A DNA stretch of 64,000 nucleotides, from NCBI GenBank assembly GCA_035695825.1, contig DASRRH010000026.1, forward strand, positions 1 to 64,000, in the 5' to 3' direction. Positions 1 through 8,430 of the stretch are shown here, one piece after another (position 1 is the first letter of the stretch; each line of letters starts with the position of its first letter). A model generated the notes under the pieces. The model ran no database searches. It saw only the letters and a program-made list of their open reading frames with translations, and had not been told where the DNA came from. The position numbers and the translations under genes were made by a program. This DNA comes from JAKEFM01 sp035695825. GTDB taxonomy: Bacteria; Planctomycetota; UBA1135; JAKEFM01.

Positions 1-1335
1 ATCAAGCAGTGGAGGCTCTTCGAGGGTCCCACGGGAGGGGTCGCCGCCCAACTGGTCCGCACCTTCGACGCCGGAGGGACCGTCGAGGGGTGCGTGGCCG
101 ACGACGAGAACGCCTACCTCTTCCTCTCGGAGGAGAACGTCGGCATCTGGCGCTACGGCGCCGAGCCGGGGGCGGGGACGGCCCACATCCTGGTCGACTC
201 GAGCGCGGGGGGCGGGTTCCTCACGGCGGACGTGGAGGGGCTGACGATCTATTACGCCGCGGGGGGAGGGGGCTACTTGCTCGCCTCGAGCCAGGGGAAC
301 AGCACCTTCTCCGCCTACCAGCGCGCGGCGCCGCACGCCCACCTGCTCACCTTCCAGATCGCCGCGAACGCCGCGCTCGGCATCGACGCGGTCACCGGCA
401 CGGACGGCATCGACGTGACGAACCGGGGGCTCGGAAGCGCGTTTCCGGGCGGCCTCTTCGTCGCCCAGGACGATGTCAATCCGGGGGGGAACCAGAACTT
501 CAAGCTGGTGGCCTGGCCGGCGATCGCCGCCGCCGCGGATCCGCCGCTCGTCGTGGATCCCTCGTACGGTGCCCCGGGCGGTACGCCGGGGGGGATGAAC
601 CTCAAGGGGAGGGTCTCCCTCCAGCGCGACCTCCTCCAGCCCGATCTGGACGCCTCCGGCACGATCTCGATGTCGATCTCGAACGGCGTCGAGTCCTTCG
701 TCGTCGTCGGGAAGAATCTGGACGTCCTGGGCGGGACCTACGAAGTCCTCGTCGAGACCGCCCCGGAGAGCGGGACGTTCCTGGACGTCGGCCATCTCAC
801 CTCGACGAACGCGAACGCCGGCGCCTGGGTCCTCGATCTCGAGGCGAGCGGGGCGATCGCGGAGTTCGGGGGGGCGGACCTGAGCGCGCTCGCCGGACGG
901 CGGGTGGAGATCCGGAGCGGCTCGACGGTCTACCTGTTCGCGGTCCTCCCCGCGCTGACCGGACTCCTCAACGTGAACCTCCTCGGTCCGCTCGACGCCG
1001 CCCCGGGCTCGCCCGCTCCGGGGGCCATCGGTTCGGTCAAGCTCGGCTTCAAGGCCAAGGCGGGGACGTCGAGGTTCGACCTGAAGTCGAAGGGACTGCC
1101 CGTCGGTCCGACCTACACGGTCTGGGTCTCGAGCGGGACGACCGAGAGCCCCTCCTTCTCGCAGGTCGGGACCCTCGTCAAGGGAAGGCTCAGGACCGAC
1201 ACGAAGAAGGGGCAGACCCTTCCCCTCGGGGTGGGTTTCGTCTCCGACCTCTACGGCCGAACGGTCGAAGTCCGCGACGGGACCACGCCGGTCCTGTCGG
1301 GGACGCTCCCCTTCCCGGCTCCGGCCGGGAACTAG
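1..1335 (+). CDS. Beta-propeller phytase, C-terminal part (5' end outside window)
   Basis: Secreted enzyme that would release phosphate from phytate. The frame is open from base 1, so the start lies upstream. Family motifs of beta-propeller phytases are plain: ADDENAYLFLSEENVGIW near base 100, YYAAGGGGYLLASSQGN near 250, and TDGIDVTN...FPGGLFVAQD near 400-470. The propeller ends near base 520. About 260 residues follow that are not part of the usual phytase; they are beta-rich (KLGFKAKAGTSRFDLKSKG near 1035-1095) and look like an extra planctomycete-type C-terminal module of unknown role. Calcium-binding and active-site residues upstream cannot be checked. The stop is TAG. The family call is firm; activity is inferred. 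Confidence 0.88.
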   Translation: MKQWRLFEGPTGGVAAQLVRTFDAGGTVEGCVADDENAYLFLSEENVGIWRYGAEPGAGTAHILVDSSAGGGFLTADVEGLTIYYAAGGGGYLLASSQGNSTFSAYQRAAPHAHLLTFQIAANAALGIDAVTGTDGIDVTNRGLGSAFPGGLFVAQDDVNPGGNQNFKLVAWPAIAAAADPPLVVDPSYGAPGGTPGGMNLKGRVSLQRDLLQPDLDASGTISMSISNGVESFVVVGKNLDVLGGTYEVLVETAPESGTFLDVGHLTSTNANAGAWVLDLEASGAIAEFGGADLSALAGRRVEIRSGSTVYLFAVLPALTGLLNVNLLGPLDAAPGSPAPGAIGSVKLGFKAKAGTSRFDLKSKGLPVGPTYTVWVSSGTTESPSFSQVGTLVKGRLRTDTKKGQTLPLGVGFVSDLYGRTVEVRDGTTPVLSGTLPFPAPAGN

Positions 1336-1381
1336 CCTGGGTTTTCAGGGAGCAGAGGTTCGCTCACTCGTGGGTCTATCG

Positions 1382-1404
1382 GCCGGAGGTATTTCGCCTC
1401 CGGC
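1382..1404 (+). terminator. Hairpin after the phytase gene
   Basis: A perfect 8-bp inverted repeat (GCCGGAGG/CCTCCGGC) with a 7-base loop lies 47 bases after the phytase stop. There is no T-tract, so a terminator role is only suggested by position. Confidence 0.4.
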
Positions 1405-2034
1405 GAAGCGGAAGGCACCTCCAACAGGGAACCTTCGCCTCCCGGGGGAAGCGTTCCGAGGCGAGATCGATATCCGAACGTGAGCGCACGAGCCGAACGC
1501 CGACAACCGAGTTGTACTTGGCCTCCTCCTCCCAGCGGAGGCGGAGGGGGGGGGATTTCGACCGTCCGTTCGCATCTGGGCGCCAGGTCGGCCGATCCCG
1601 GTTCCACGGGCCGACGCCGCCTCGTCAGGACCTGGTCGAGCGGTCGCGAGTCTGCCGGTCCGCCCGCGAGCCAGCGGGATCTCAATCGAGAAGCCCCACG
1701 ACCCGCCAGCTCCATCCCGCGTCCTCCGCCCCCGCATCCTAACGACTGCGCCCGCCCTGGACGGGTCCGGGCACGGGGGATACATGCACCCTCATGGTGA
1801 CGCGGGTAGACGTCGCCACGGGAATAGCGGCAGCCCTGGGCGAGCCCCGAGGACCGAACGCAGCCTTCCCGGCACCGTGCGGGTGGGGCGAACGGACGTT
1901 CGGAGTTCCCTCCGTCGTGCGCGGGGATACGCCGGAACTCGGGAGCGACGGCGGCGATCGCGGTCCAGGACCCAGGGCCGCTCCAGAGCTCAGTGAGCGG
2001 TCAGGCACGGCGATGCGCCTGCGGTCCTTCAGCC
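1405..2034. other. Intergenic stretch with no supported gene
   Basis: About 630 bases between the phytase hairpin and the integrase remnant. Open frames exist on both strands, but they are Arg/Pro/Gly-rich shadows without recognisable motifs. It may hold the eroded promoter side of the integron. No attC-like hairpin was recognised here. Confidence 0.4.
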
Positions 2035-2414
2035 TTCGAGCGCAAGGAGACCTGCGTCCACTGCATGCGCCACTGCTACGAGTTCCACGATCGACGGAAC
2101 TCGTTCCATCTCGGGGAGGATCACCCGACCGCTTTCCTCACCGCCCTGACGAGATGCAGCTCGACGAGACCTTCGTCCAGCGGGCCGACCGTCGCGCGGT
2201 GCTCGGCGCGCGGATTCCGAGGAGGGCGATCCGCCACGCTTTCCGACACTCCTTCGCCACCTACCCTCGCGAGGACGGGAGCGACATCCGGACGGTCGAG
2301 GAGCTCCTCGGCCACAAGGACGTGGAGACGACCATGATCCACACCCACGTCCTGAACCGAGGCCTCGCGGGCCTGCGGAGCCGTGCGGACCGCCAGCTCG
2401 GGAATGGAGCGTGA
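2035..2414 (+). pseudogene. Integron integrase (IntI-type tyrosine recombinase), decayed
   Basis: Two pieces of one integrase lie head to tail in different frames. The first piece, about 2035-2150, matches the N-terminal core-binding domain of IntI: ERKETCVHCMRHCYEFH followed by GEDHPTAFLTAL aligns with the consensus ...YVHWIRRFILFH and GEAEITAFLTHL. The second piece, about 2154-2411, matches the C-terminus: MQLDETFVQRA, HAFRHSFAT, ELLGHKDVETTMI and THVLNRG, the last being typical of integron integrases. The middle of the catalytic domain, including the first catalytic Arg, is deleted, and the junction shifts frame. The nucleophilic tyrosine of TTMIYTHV is His here (TTMIHTHV). Such a protein could not recombine DNA. 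The gene points towards the cassette, with its 3' end nearest. Confidence 0.85.
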
Positions 2415-2644
2415 TCGAAACTTGGACGAGACGGCCTCCGCTCGATCCCCTGGGCGATTCTGCCGGGGGGGGACCCGTCTCCGGGAATCGCCGGGTGTGC
2501 CTGACCCTTGCCGAGGCGGGGAGTCCTCTCGCGGAAGGGGATACGTTCGAGGGAGTCCGGATCGCGAGCGAGGGACGGGGAGGACGGAATGGACGGACCG
2601 TTCTCGCCGCGGTCGGGATGGAATCGCAGGGCGGTCCAATTCAA

Positions 2645-2651
2645 GTTAGGC
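2645..2651 (+). other. Integron core recombination site (R' GTTAGGC)
   Basis: GTTAGGC matches the GTTRRRY core cut by integron integrases between G and TT. It lies 230 bases after the integrase remnant and 21 bases before the next start codon, as expected at the left boundary of a first gene cassette. The preceding ATTCAA resembles the arm found before R' in several sites. No RYYYAAC partner was seen in the previous 200 bases, so it could be attI or the residue of a lost attC. The stretch 2415-2644 has no other recognisable feature. Confidence 0.55.
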
Positions 2652-2672
2652 AGCCCTCAGACCGCCCGAACG

Positions 2673-3119
2673 ATGGCTGACACCAGGGTTCAGTTAGAGA
2701 TCGAGGATTGGGTCCGCCAGCACTGGATGGCGAAGCAATTCGGGCAGCAGTTCAGGCGGGAGCGACTCCGCCTCACCTCCGGGGGCTTGTTCGACTTCGA
2801 CGCGATTAGCGCGGACAATGCCATCGTCGCAACGATCTCCACCAGCGCTGGTGTCACATCGGGTGGCAAGCATCCGACCGGAAAGGTGATGAAGCTACGG
2901 TCCGACATGCTCTTCCTCTCCATGGTCGAAGCCAAACGACGGATCATTGTCCTCACCGCTCCCGACATGTACCAGCTCTGTATCAGGGAGAAGGAGGGCG
3001 GACGGGTACCATCCTCGATCGAATTCGCTGTTGCCCCGATCCCGGGCCTACTTCAGGAGCGTTTGCGCCATGCCCAAAGCGCCGCGTCGCGCGAAGTCCG
3101 CCCGGGCGAGCAGAAATGA
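2673..3119 (+). CDS. Hypothetical cassette protein, 148 aa
   Basis: The ATG at 2673 is chosen because it lies just inside the core site and begins a coherent globular protein; the open frame extends upstream only as Arg-rich junk. The protein is a single domain: an N-terminal helix (EIEDWVRQHWMAKQF), a beta-rich core (GGLFDFDAI, NAIVATISTS), then KLRSD, KRRIIVLT and DMYQLC. The order strand, Asp, ISTS, Lys is faintly like PD-(D/E)XK nucleases, but I cannot assign it. Codon choice is visibly less G+C-biased than in neighbouring genes, consistent with acquisition. It is bounded by GTTAGGC on the left and an attC-like hairpin 10 bases after its stop, so it fits a one-gene integron cassette. Confidence 0.75.
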   Translation: MADTRVQLEIEDWVRQHWMAKQFGQQFRRERLRLTSGGLFDFDAISADNAIVATISTSAGVTSGGKHPTGKVMKLRSDMLFLSMVEAKRRIIVLTAPDMYQLCIREKEGGRVPSSIEFAVAPIPGLLQERLRHAQSAASREVRPGEQK

Positions 3120-3129
3120 TCGACAGGCC

Positions 3130-3206
3130 GCTGAACAAGGGCTCAAAGCTGACGGGCGGAGCGAAATGGGGTAGTCCTCCATTTGAACGCCAGCTGAGTG
3201 CTGAGA
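3130..3206 (+). repeat. attC-like recombination site of a gene cassette
   Basis: It begins with GCTGAAC (3130-3136), one mismatch from the R'' consensus RYYYAAC. AAGGG and TCAAAGCTGAC follow, close to the usual L'' arm. The region folds: CTC-AA-AGCTG (3142-3151) pairs with CAGCTGAG (3191-3198), leaving two unpaired A bases on one arm, like the extrahelical bases of attC. Inside it, AAATGG (3164-3169) pairs with CCATTT (3179-3184). The right core is poor (GCTGAGA, 5 of 7 to GTTRRRY), so the site is probably eroded. Position immediately after the cassette gene supports the call. Confidence 0.6.
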
Positions 3207-3298
3207 ACCGAACGAATCGGCGGTCGGCCCGCGAGTGCTGCGACCGCAGCCTGGGCGCTGACCGTTCGGCGGCGGGGGAATCTCGCAAGGGTGGCACG

Positions 3299-4249
3299 AT
3301 GACGCGGGCCGGGTGCGGTCGCTGGGTCGGTGTTCTCGTAGCGGGGGGTCTGATCGGATGCCATCCCACGGCCGGGGCGAACAACCGGACGGCGAGGGAC
3401 GATCAGCCTCCGGCCCCGGGGGGCTCCTTCCTCGGTTCCAAAGCCGGGGACGAGCGTGAGGTCGCCGGCATCCGGCTCTGCTGGTGCCCGGCCGGCCGGG
3501 TCATCATGGGAAGCCCGCCGGACGAGCCGGAACGGCGCCCGGGCGAGGATCAGGTCGAGGTGACGCTGACCGAGGGCTTCTGGATGGGCAAGTACGAGGT
3601 GACGCAGGGTCAATGGAAACGCGTGGTCGGCGAGTTCCCGGGCAAGCTCACCGCGGGCGAGGGGGATGAGTTCCCGGCCTACGCGGTCAACTTCGCCGAG
3701 GCGGAAGCGTTCTGCCGGACGCTGACCGAGCGAGCCCGAGCGCCCGGCGAGCTCCGGGAGGGGTGGGAGTTCCGGCTCCCGACCGAGGCGCAGTGCGAGT
3801 ACGCGTGCCGGGCCGGGACCACGACCGCCACCTCGTTCGGCGACGACCTGAGCCGCAAGCAGGCGAACTTCCAGGGGAAGCCGTACCGCGGGGCCGAGGA
3901 TGGGCCGTCGCTGAAACGGGCCGCCCCGGTCGGGAGCTACCCGGCCAACCCGTGGGGCTTGCACGACGTGCACGGCAACGTGTTCGAGTGGTGCCGGGAC
4001 TGGCACCACGCGAGGCTGCCGGGGGGCGTGGATCCCGACTTGTGGTCCGCGAAGAACTCGGCTTTGGTGAACCGGGATGGCAGCGTGTCGCGGGTGCGCC
4101 GGGGCGGGTGCTGGGCCGACGAGGGCTGGCCCTGCCGTTCGGCTTTCCGGCTGCGGTTCGAGCCCGAGCGGCGATCGGACCACATCGGCTTTCGCGTCGT
4201 CGCCGTCCTCCTGGGGAAGGCCGCGCGCGCCTCGGTTCGGAAGCCCTGA
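3299..4249 (+). CDS. SUMF1 / formylglycine-generating-enzyme-like lipoprotein
   Basis: Start ATG 3299 has AAGGGTGG 6 bases upstream and gives an N-terminal signal ending in a lipobox (GGLIGC), so the protein is probably exported and lipid-anchored. The SUMF1 domain spans most of the rest: MGSPPDEPER, GFWMGKYEVTQGQW, FRLPTEAQCEYACRAG, GLHDVHGNVFEWCRDW and a terminal RRGG..GFRVV. In true formylglycine-generating enzymes two cysteines near the end bind copper. Here the second is kept (WPCRSA), but the first position holds Asp (GGCWADEGWPC), so sulfatase-cysteine oxidation is unlikely. No sulfatase gene is nearby. Role unknown. It starts about 90 bases after the attC-like site and converges on the protease gene with an 8-base gap. 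Confidence 0.85.
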   Translation: MTRAGCGRWVGVLVAGGLIGCHPTAGANNRTARDDQPPAPGGSFLGSKAGDEREVAGIRLCWCPAGRVIMGSPPDEPERRPGEDQVEVTLTEGFWMGKYEVTQGQWKRVVGEFPGKLTAGEGDEFPAYAVNFAEAEAFCRTLTERARAPGELREGWEFRLPTEAQCEYACRAGTTTATSFGDDLSRKQANFQGKPYRGAEDGPSLKRAAPVGSYPANPWGLHDVHGNVFEWCRDWHHARLPGGVDPDLWSAKNSALVNRDGSVSRVRRGGCWADEGWPCRSAFRLRFEPERRSDHIGFRVVAVLLGKAARASVRKP

Positions 4250-4257
4250 ACGGCGGC

Positions 4258-7200
4258 TCAGCCGGTCTTTATGGAGCCCCCGTTCGACGAGCGGATGGTC
4301 GCCGGGGGGATGACGTCGAAGACCTGCAGGTAGACGGGCCCGGAGCAGGAGGGGATCCCGGGCGGGATCGGGAGCGGGAAGCTCGCCGCCCCCGCTCCGT
4401 CGAGGAGCACCGCCCCCGAGAGGATCCCCGGGTCGACGAGGATGTCGCAACCTCCCGCGAAGCCGAGCGCGGCGAGAGGGATCGGGAGAGGGAGGATGCC
4501 CGCGAAGAGGGTGTTCGAGAGACCGATCCCGAGCAGGCCGATCGTGGCGGGGACTCCGCCCGTCGCCGTGATCGCGAAGGCGGCGTTGGGGGAGGTGGGG
4601 GCACCCCCCGCGGTCCCGATCGTCATTCCGGCGCACGCGGGCCCGAAGGGGACCATCGCCCCGCACGGCCCGCAGGGGTCGAAGAGGTAGTTCCCCCCCG
4701 GCAGGTAGGCGTTCCACCCGTTCTGGGTCGGAGGAGTGAAGCGCCACGCGCCCCCGAAACCCGCGTTCGCCGCCCCGAGCCCCGTGGCGTCGGTCGAGAG
4801 GGTCGCGTCCGCGTTCTCGAGGCCGATCGTCGCCGTGAAAAGGTCGGTGCCCGCCTGGAAGCTCGCGCCGTCGTAGAGGAACTCGATCTCGTAGGGGGAG
4901 GGCTTGAGGACGGCCTGGAACGTCGCGGTCTCCCCGCTCCCGTTCCCCCCGGGGAAGTGCTCCACGTCGTTCCACTCGACGACCACCTTGTTGTCCGCGA
5001 AGAACTCGTACCAGACGGAGCCCGTCCCCCCCGTGTGGAGGTCGTCCCAGAAGGGGGCGACGAGGTCGTTCGGCGCGGCCGCGTTGGGGATGGCCGCGTT
5101 GGTGAAGAATCCGCCGACGAGGTTCGCGTCGAAGGTGAGGAAGCCGTTCGCGCTCACCGCCATCGAGTTCTTCTCGACCCCGTAGAAGAAGAACGGCGCC
5201 GGCAGCGCGATCGCGGCGGAGATCGCGTCGTCGACGTTAGCGCCGAAGACCTGGACGGCCCCCGCGTTTCCGGCGATGGTGGTGAAGGCGGCGGGGAGAG
5301 GGCTCTTCACGTAGTTCGCGGCGCCGTTCAGCCCGGTCGGGTTGAAGCCGAGCGTGCCGGCCGTGTTCGCAATCCCGACCGAGGCCGAATACGCGGGGGC
5401 GCCCGCTGCCGGCAGGGCCTGCGCCCCGTAGCGGAACTCGATGCGGTGGTTGAGCTCGTAGAGCAGGGCCTGGAAGGAGACGCGCTCCCCGTTGTCCGCG
5501 CACCCGGGGACGAAGGGGGTCATGTTCTCCCACTGGACGGTCAGGACGCGGTTTCCGGCCGGGCCCTGCACGACGTGGGAGACCCGCGCGTTGTTGGCCG
5601 CCATCGTGAGGTCGTCCCAGAAGGGCGCGATCTTCCTCGCCGAGGACGCCGTCCCGATCGGCTGGTTCGCGAAAGTCCCCGCGCACCCCCCTCCGTCGAT
5701 CGAGAGGAACCCGTTCGAGTTCACGCGGAAGTTCGCGGCGGCCGCCCCGAAGTACTGGAAGGGGAAGGGCATCGGGAAGGGCCCCTTCTCGTCGTCGTCG
5801 GTCACCGCCTGGGCGGCGCACGCGCCGCACTCGGTGAGCGCGGCGAAGGGAGGCCAGTGGACGACTTCTCCCGCGGCGCCGGCGATCGAGACGTAGCCGG
5901 CCGGGAGCGAGACCTCCATGTAGGGGACGGTCGCGGGACAGTTCCCGACGGGAGGGGCCGCGGCCTGGCAGTTCGCGAGGGCCGCGACGAGCATCGGATG
6001 GGTGATCCTCGTCCCGCTGTTGGTGCTCGCCGGGTTCGCGTCGCACCCTCCGTGCGTGTGGATCCCCACCATCGGACGGACGAGGATCGTCGTCCCGAGG
6101 ATGAACTGGTCGTTCTCGAGGATCGGCGAGCCGGAGTTGCCCGGACAGGTGTCCGACTGGTGATCGATCGCGGGCCGGTTCGTCGGCCCGAGCGGAAGCG
6201 TGTAGGGCTGGAGCTGGAAGTCCTCCTGGAGGATCGCGTTCCGCGGCGCCTGGGCGTTCCCCGCGGCGCAGTTGCAGTCGGCCCCCGCGCCCCCTCCGTC
6301 CGCGCCGTACCCGGGCACCGTCGCGACCCCTCCCATGAAGCCGGGCGGGAACGCGCCGACCGGGATGGGGGGGTTGCAGGCGCCGAAGGGGGGGAGGCAC
6401 TGCTCCTCGTGGGGCGTGCGGTTCGTGACGGGGTTGCGGTGGCAGCGGAAGACCGCCCAGTCGTTCCCGATCCCGGACGCCTCGAAGCCGGCGACCGGGC
6501 CGATCGCGAACTGCTTCGAGACGGGGGGGTGGCGCAGTTCGCAGTTCGCGCCGGAGGCGGGGACGTTGAACTGCGCGACCGTGACGCCGGGAAACTGCGC
6601 GTTGCCGGCGGCGTTCACCGAGAAGCAGTGCCCGGCGCTCAAGAGGCAGCCGTCGTAGACGACGGCGACGCCGTCGTACCGGGCGACGATCGAGCCGGTG
6701 CACCATCCGCCGGTCCCCGAGAGGAGCCTCGCGACGTAGGGGAGGCTGATGAGGGGGACGGGCTGGCGGTCGTCCGCGATGCCGCAGATCGTCTCCGGCG
6801 CGGCCGCCGTCGGAGCGCCCGCGAGCACCTCCGTCATCGCGACCGAGTTGCCGGTCGTCTGGGGTCCTCCGACCAGCTCGATTCTCACGCCCGACCCGTT
6901 GAAGAAGGCCGAGGCGTTCTGCCACTCGAGGAGCCTCCCCGCGTCGAGCTCCTGGACCTCCCCGTCGAGGAGGGAGGTGAATCGCAGGAAGCTTTTCTCC
7001 CGCAGGTCCGCGCCGGAGAGGACGACGCGGAGCCAGGGGGCGCCCGGGACGACGACCTCCTCCGAGAAGAGGACCGCGGCGGCGTCCGTGGCGTTGTCGA
7101 GCGGGCCCGACGCGACGAGGTAGGGGACGAGCTGCCCGGTGTCCGGCCCCATCTGGCCGGTCGCGCTCGAGGCGGAGGCGAGGAGGAAGAGGAGGACGCC

Positions 7201-7266
7201 GAGGAGGGAGGTCTCCGGTCGACCCGCACCTCCGCCAAGGCTCAGACGATGGACGAAGCTCGGCAT
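4258..7266 (-). CDS. Secreted trypsin-like serine protease with two nidogen-like repeats
   Basis: The ATG at 7266 is preceded by GGAGAAGG and opens a signal peptide (hydrophobic LLGVLLFLLA, cleavage near SSATG). A chymotrypsin-fold domain (about 170-480) carries the triad in SAGHC (His213), GNDW (Asp269) and CPGNSGSP (Ser378). Cysteine-rich linkers suggest an extracellular location. Two similar blocks of about 190 residues follow, each with VNSNGFLS or VSANGFLT, APFWDDL and an IEF.Y strand, resembling nidogen (NIDO)-type domains. The last 100 residues (about 900-1002, NAAFAITATGG...PLPIP) match the C-terminal module of other secreted proteins in this window. The total of 1002 residues is unusually large for an S1 peptidase. 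Activity is likely; substrate unknown. Confidence 0.85.
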   Translation of the reverse strand: MPSFVHRLSLGGGAGRPETSLLGVLLFLLASASSATGQMGPDTGQLVPYLVASGPLDNATDAAAVLFSEEVVVPGAPWLRVVLSGADLREKSFLRFTSLLDGEVQELDAGRLLEWQNASAFFNGSGVRIELVGGPQTTGNSVAMTEVLAGAPTAAAPETICGIADDRQPVPLISLPYVARLLSGTGGWCTGSIVARYDGVAVVYDGCLLSAGHCFSVNAAGNAQFPGVTVAQFNVPASGANCELRHPPVSKQFAIGPVAGFEASGIGNDWAVFRCHRNPVTNRTPHEEQCLPPFGACNPPIPVGAFPPGFMGGVATVPGYGADGGGAGADCNCAAGNAQAPRNAILQEDFQLQPYTLPLGPTNRPAIDHQSDTCPGNSGSPILENDQFILGTTILVRPMVGIHTHGGCDANPASTNSGTRITHPMLVAALANCQAAAPPVGNCPATVPYMEVSLPAGYVSIAGAAGEVVHWPPFAALTECGACAAQAVTDDDEKGPFPMPFPFQYFGAAAANFRVNSNGFLSIDGGGCAGTFANQPIGTASSARKIAPFWDDLTMAANNARVSHVVQGPAGNRVLTVQWENMTPFVPGCADNGERVSFQALLYELNHRIEFRYGAQALPAAGAPAYSASVGIANTAGTLGFNPTGLNGAANYVKSPLPAAFTTIAGNAGAVQVFGANVDDAISAAIALPAPFFFYGVEKNSMAVSANGFLTFDANLVGGFFTNAAIPNAAAPNDLVAPFWDDLHTGGTGSVWYEFFADNKVVVEWNDVEHFPGGNGSGETATFQAVLKPSPYEIEFLYDGASFQAGTDLFTATIGLENADATLSTDATGLGAANAGFGGAWRFTPPTQNGWNAYLPGGNYLFDPCGPCGAMVPFGPACAGMTIGTAGGAPTSPNAAFAITATGGVPATIGLLGIGLSNTLFAGILPLPIPLAALGFAGGCDILVDPGILSGAVLLDGAGAASFPLPIPPGIPSCSGPVYLQVFDVIPPATIRSSNGGSIKTG

Positions 7267-7770
7267 GGAACCTTCTCCTTCCGGACGAACCCGATCCATC
7301 GCGGTCGCGATCGAAAGCGTCCGCTCCGTCGGCCTCCCGCGGCCGGAAGCGACGCGGCAGGACGAGCCGAGCACCCCCCGAGGAGGGATGCCCGACGGCG
7401 AGCCGGCGCTTTCGATCCGGCGCAGGTCCCCCGATCGGGGGGCCCGGGCCGACGCACCCACAGGGCGGCGATCACCGTCGCGCGCTTTCCGTGCCTCAGG
7501 CGGCCGGGAAGGGTAGGGCGCGCGGGAAGGAGGGTCAACGGCTTGCCTTTCGCGGATCTCCGCGCCGATCTCGGTCTCCCGCGGGTCCTGCTCTCGAAGC
7601 GATGTCGGCCGGCGCCGAGGACCTCGGCGAGTGCCGCGAGCCAGACCTCGAGGTCCCGGTCGTCGCTGGACCTCGGGACCGATCCGACCTGCGTACGTCC
7701 CGGGCGCCGCGGGTTCCCTCCGCGCGACGGGGCCCGCTCGGGGGGCGCTCGCCCGCGGGGGAGAGTTCCC
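7267..7770. other. Intergenic region upstream of the protease gene
   Basis: About 500 bases between the protease start and the stop of the 58-residue gene. It should contain the protease promoter. I see no coding signal with recognisable motifs and no clear repeat. Confidence 0.4.
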
Positions 7771-7947
7771 CTACGTGGAAGCCTTGGGGGTGCGGGCGAG
7801 GAAGGCCCGGAGACCCACGTTGCTCTTCGCAAACTCGGTGCGCTGCTGCCGGCTCAGCTTGGCGTAGAGCGCCTTGAGCTCCCGCCGCTTCGCCTGCTTC
7901 ACCCTCTTCCGCTTCGCGGGGTCCTTCAGTTGTTTGGTGTTCGCCAC
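7771..7947 (-). CDS. Small basic protein, 58 aa
   Basis: A GTG start at 7947 with GAGAGGA upstream (about 10 bases) opens a 58-codon frame ending TAG. The product begins MANTKQLKDPAKRKRVKQAK and is mostly Lys/Arg and Ala with helical periodicity (RRELKALYAKLSRQQRTEF). It is strongly basic and has no signal or membrane segment. The MANTKQ opening recalls ribosomal protein S20, but the length and the remainder do not match it. It could bind nucleic acid or the ribosome. Codon use is like that of the host genes, and it stands alone between two intergenic regions. Confidence 0.65.
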   Translation of the reverse strand: MANTKQLKDPAKRKRVKQAKRRELKALYAKLSRQQRTEFAKSNVGLRAFLARTPKAST

Positions 7948-8430
7948 GGCGAGTCGTTCCTCTCGGTCAGGGGCCGAGACTTCTATACGGACGGCCGCCT
8001 CTCCTCAACCCCGGGCGTTGCGCGCGCGTGGCCGCGGCGGCCGAGCGCGAGGGGTTCGAGGTGCTGGGCGCGGCCGCCGAGGAGGGGCGTCGCAGGAGTC
8101 CCATTGCCCGCCTTGCCGGCGCGCGCCGCTGTCCTCCCCGGCGCCCCGATCGTCCCCCGGCCGAGGAACCGAAGGCGCTCGATCCCCCCGGCGCCCCTCG
8201 AGAAGGACTCTCCCTCGAGTCGGCCCACCGGCCCGCGGGTCGCTTTCGCCTCCGGAGACAGGAAGCGAAGGCCTCGGCGAGCCGCCTTTGTTCACGCGGA
8301 CGCCCTCCTCCTCCGGGATCCCCCGATCCCGGCGAAGCCGCTTCCCGTCCAGACCTGAGCGTCCTTCGCCGCGAGGTGTGTCGGCTGTTCGGGCCCGTCG
8401 CGGCGGCGGGACCACGCGCATCGAGGGGCA
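7948..8430. other. Intergenic region, nothing recognised
   Basis: About 480 bases between the 58-residue gene and the end of the sugar operon. It presumably carries the small gene's promoter and the operon's terminator. No strong hairpin with a T-tract and no supported coding frame were seen. Confidence 0.35.

Noticed and set aside
1382..1404. A strong rho-independent terminator after the phytase
   Set aside because: The stem is good but no T-tract follows, so it is listed only as a weak candidate.
7771..7947. Ribosomal protein S20
   Set aside because: The MANTKQ opening is similar, but the length (58) and the remainder do not match S20.
3763..8358. A plus-strand open frame of about 1530 codons that overlaps the SUMF1 and protease genes
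   Set aside because: It is Arg/Gly/Glu-rich without motifs and lies antisense to a protease with clear catalytic residues; it arises from high third-position G+C.
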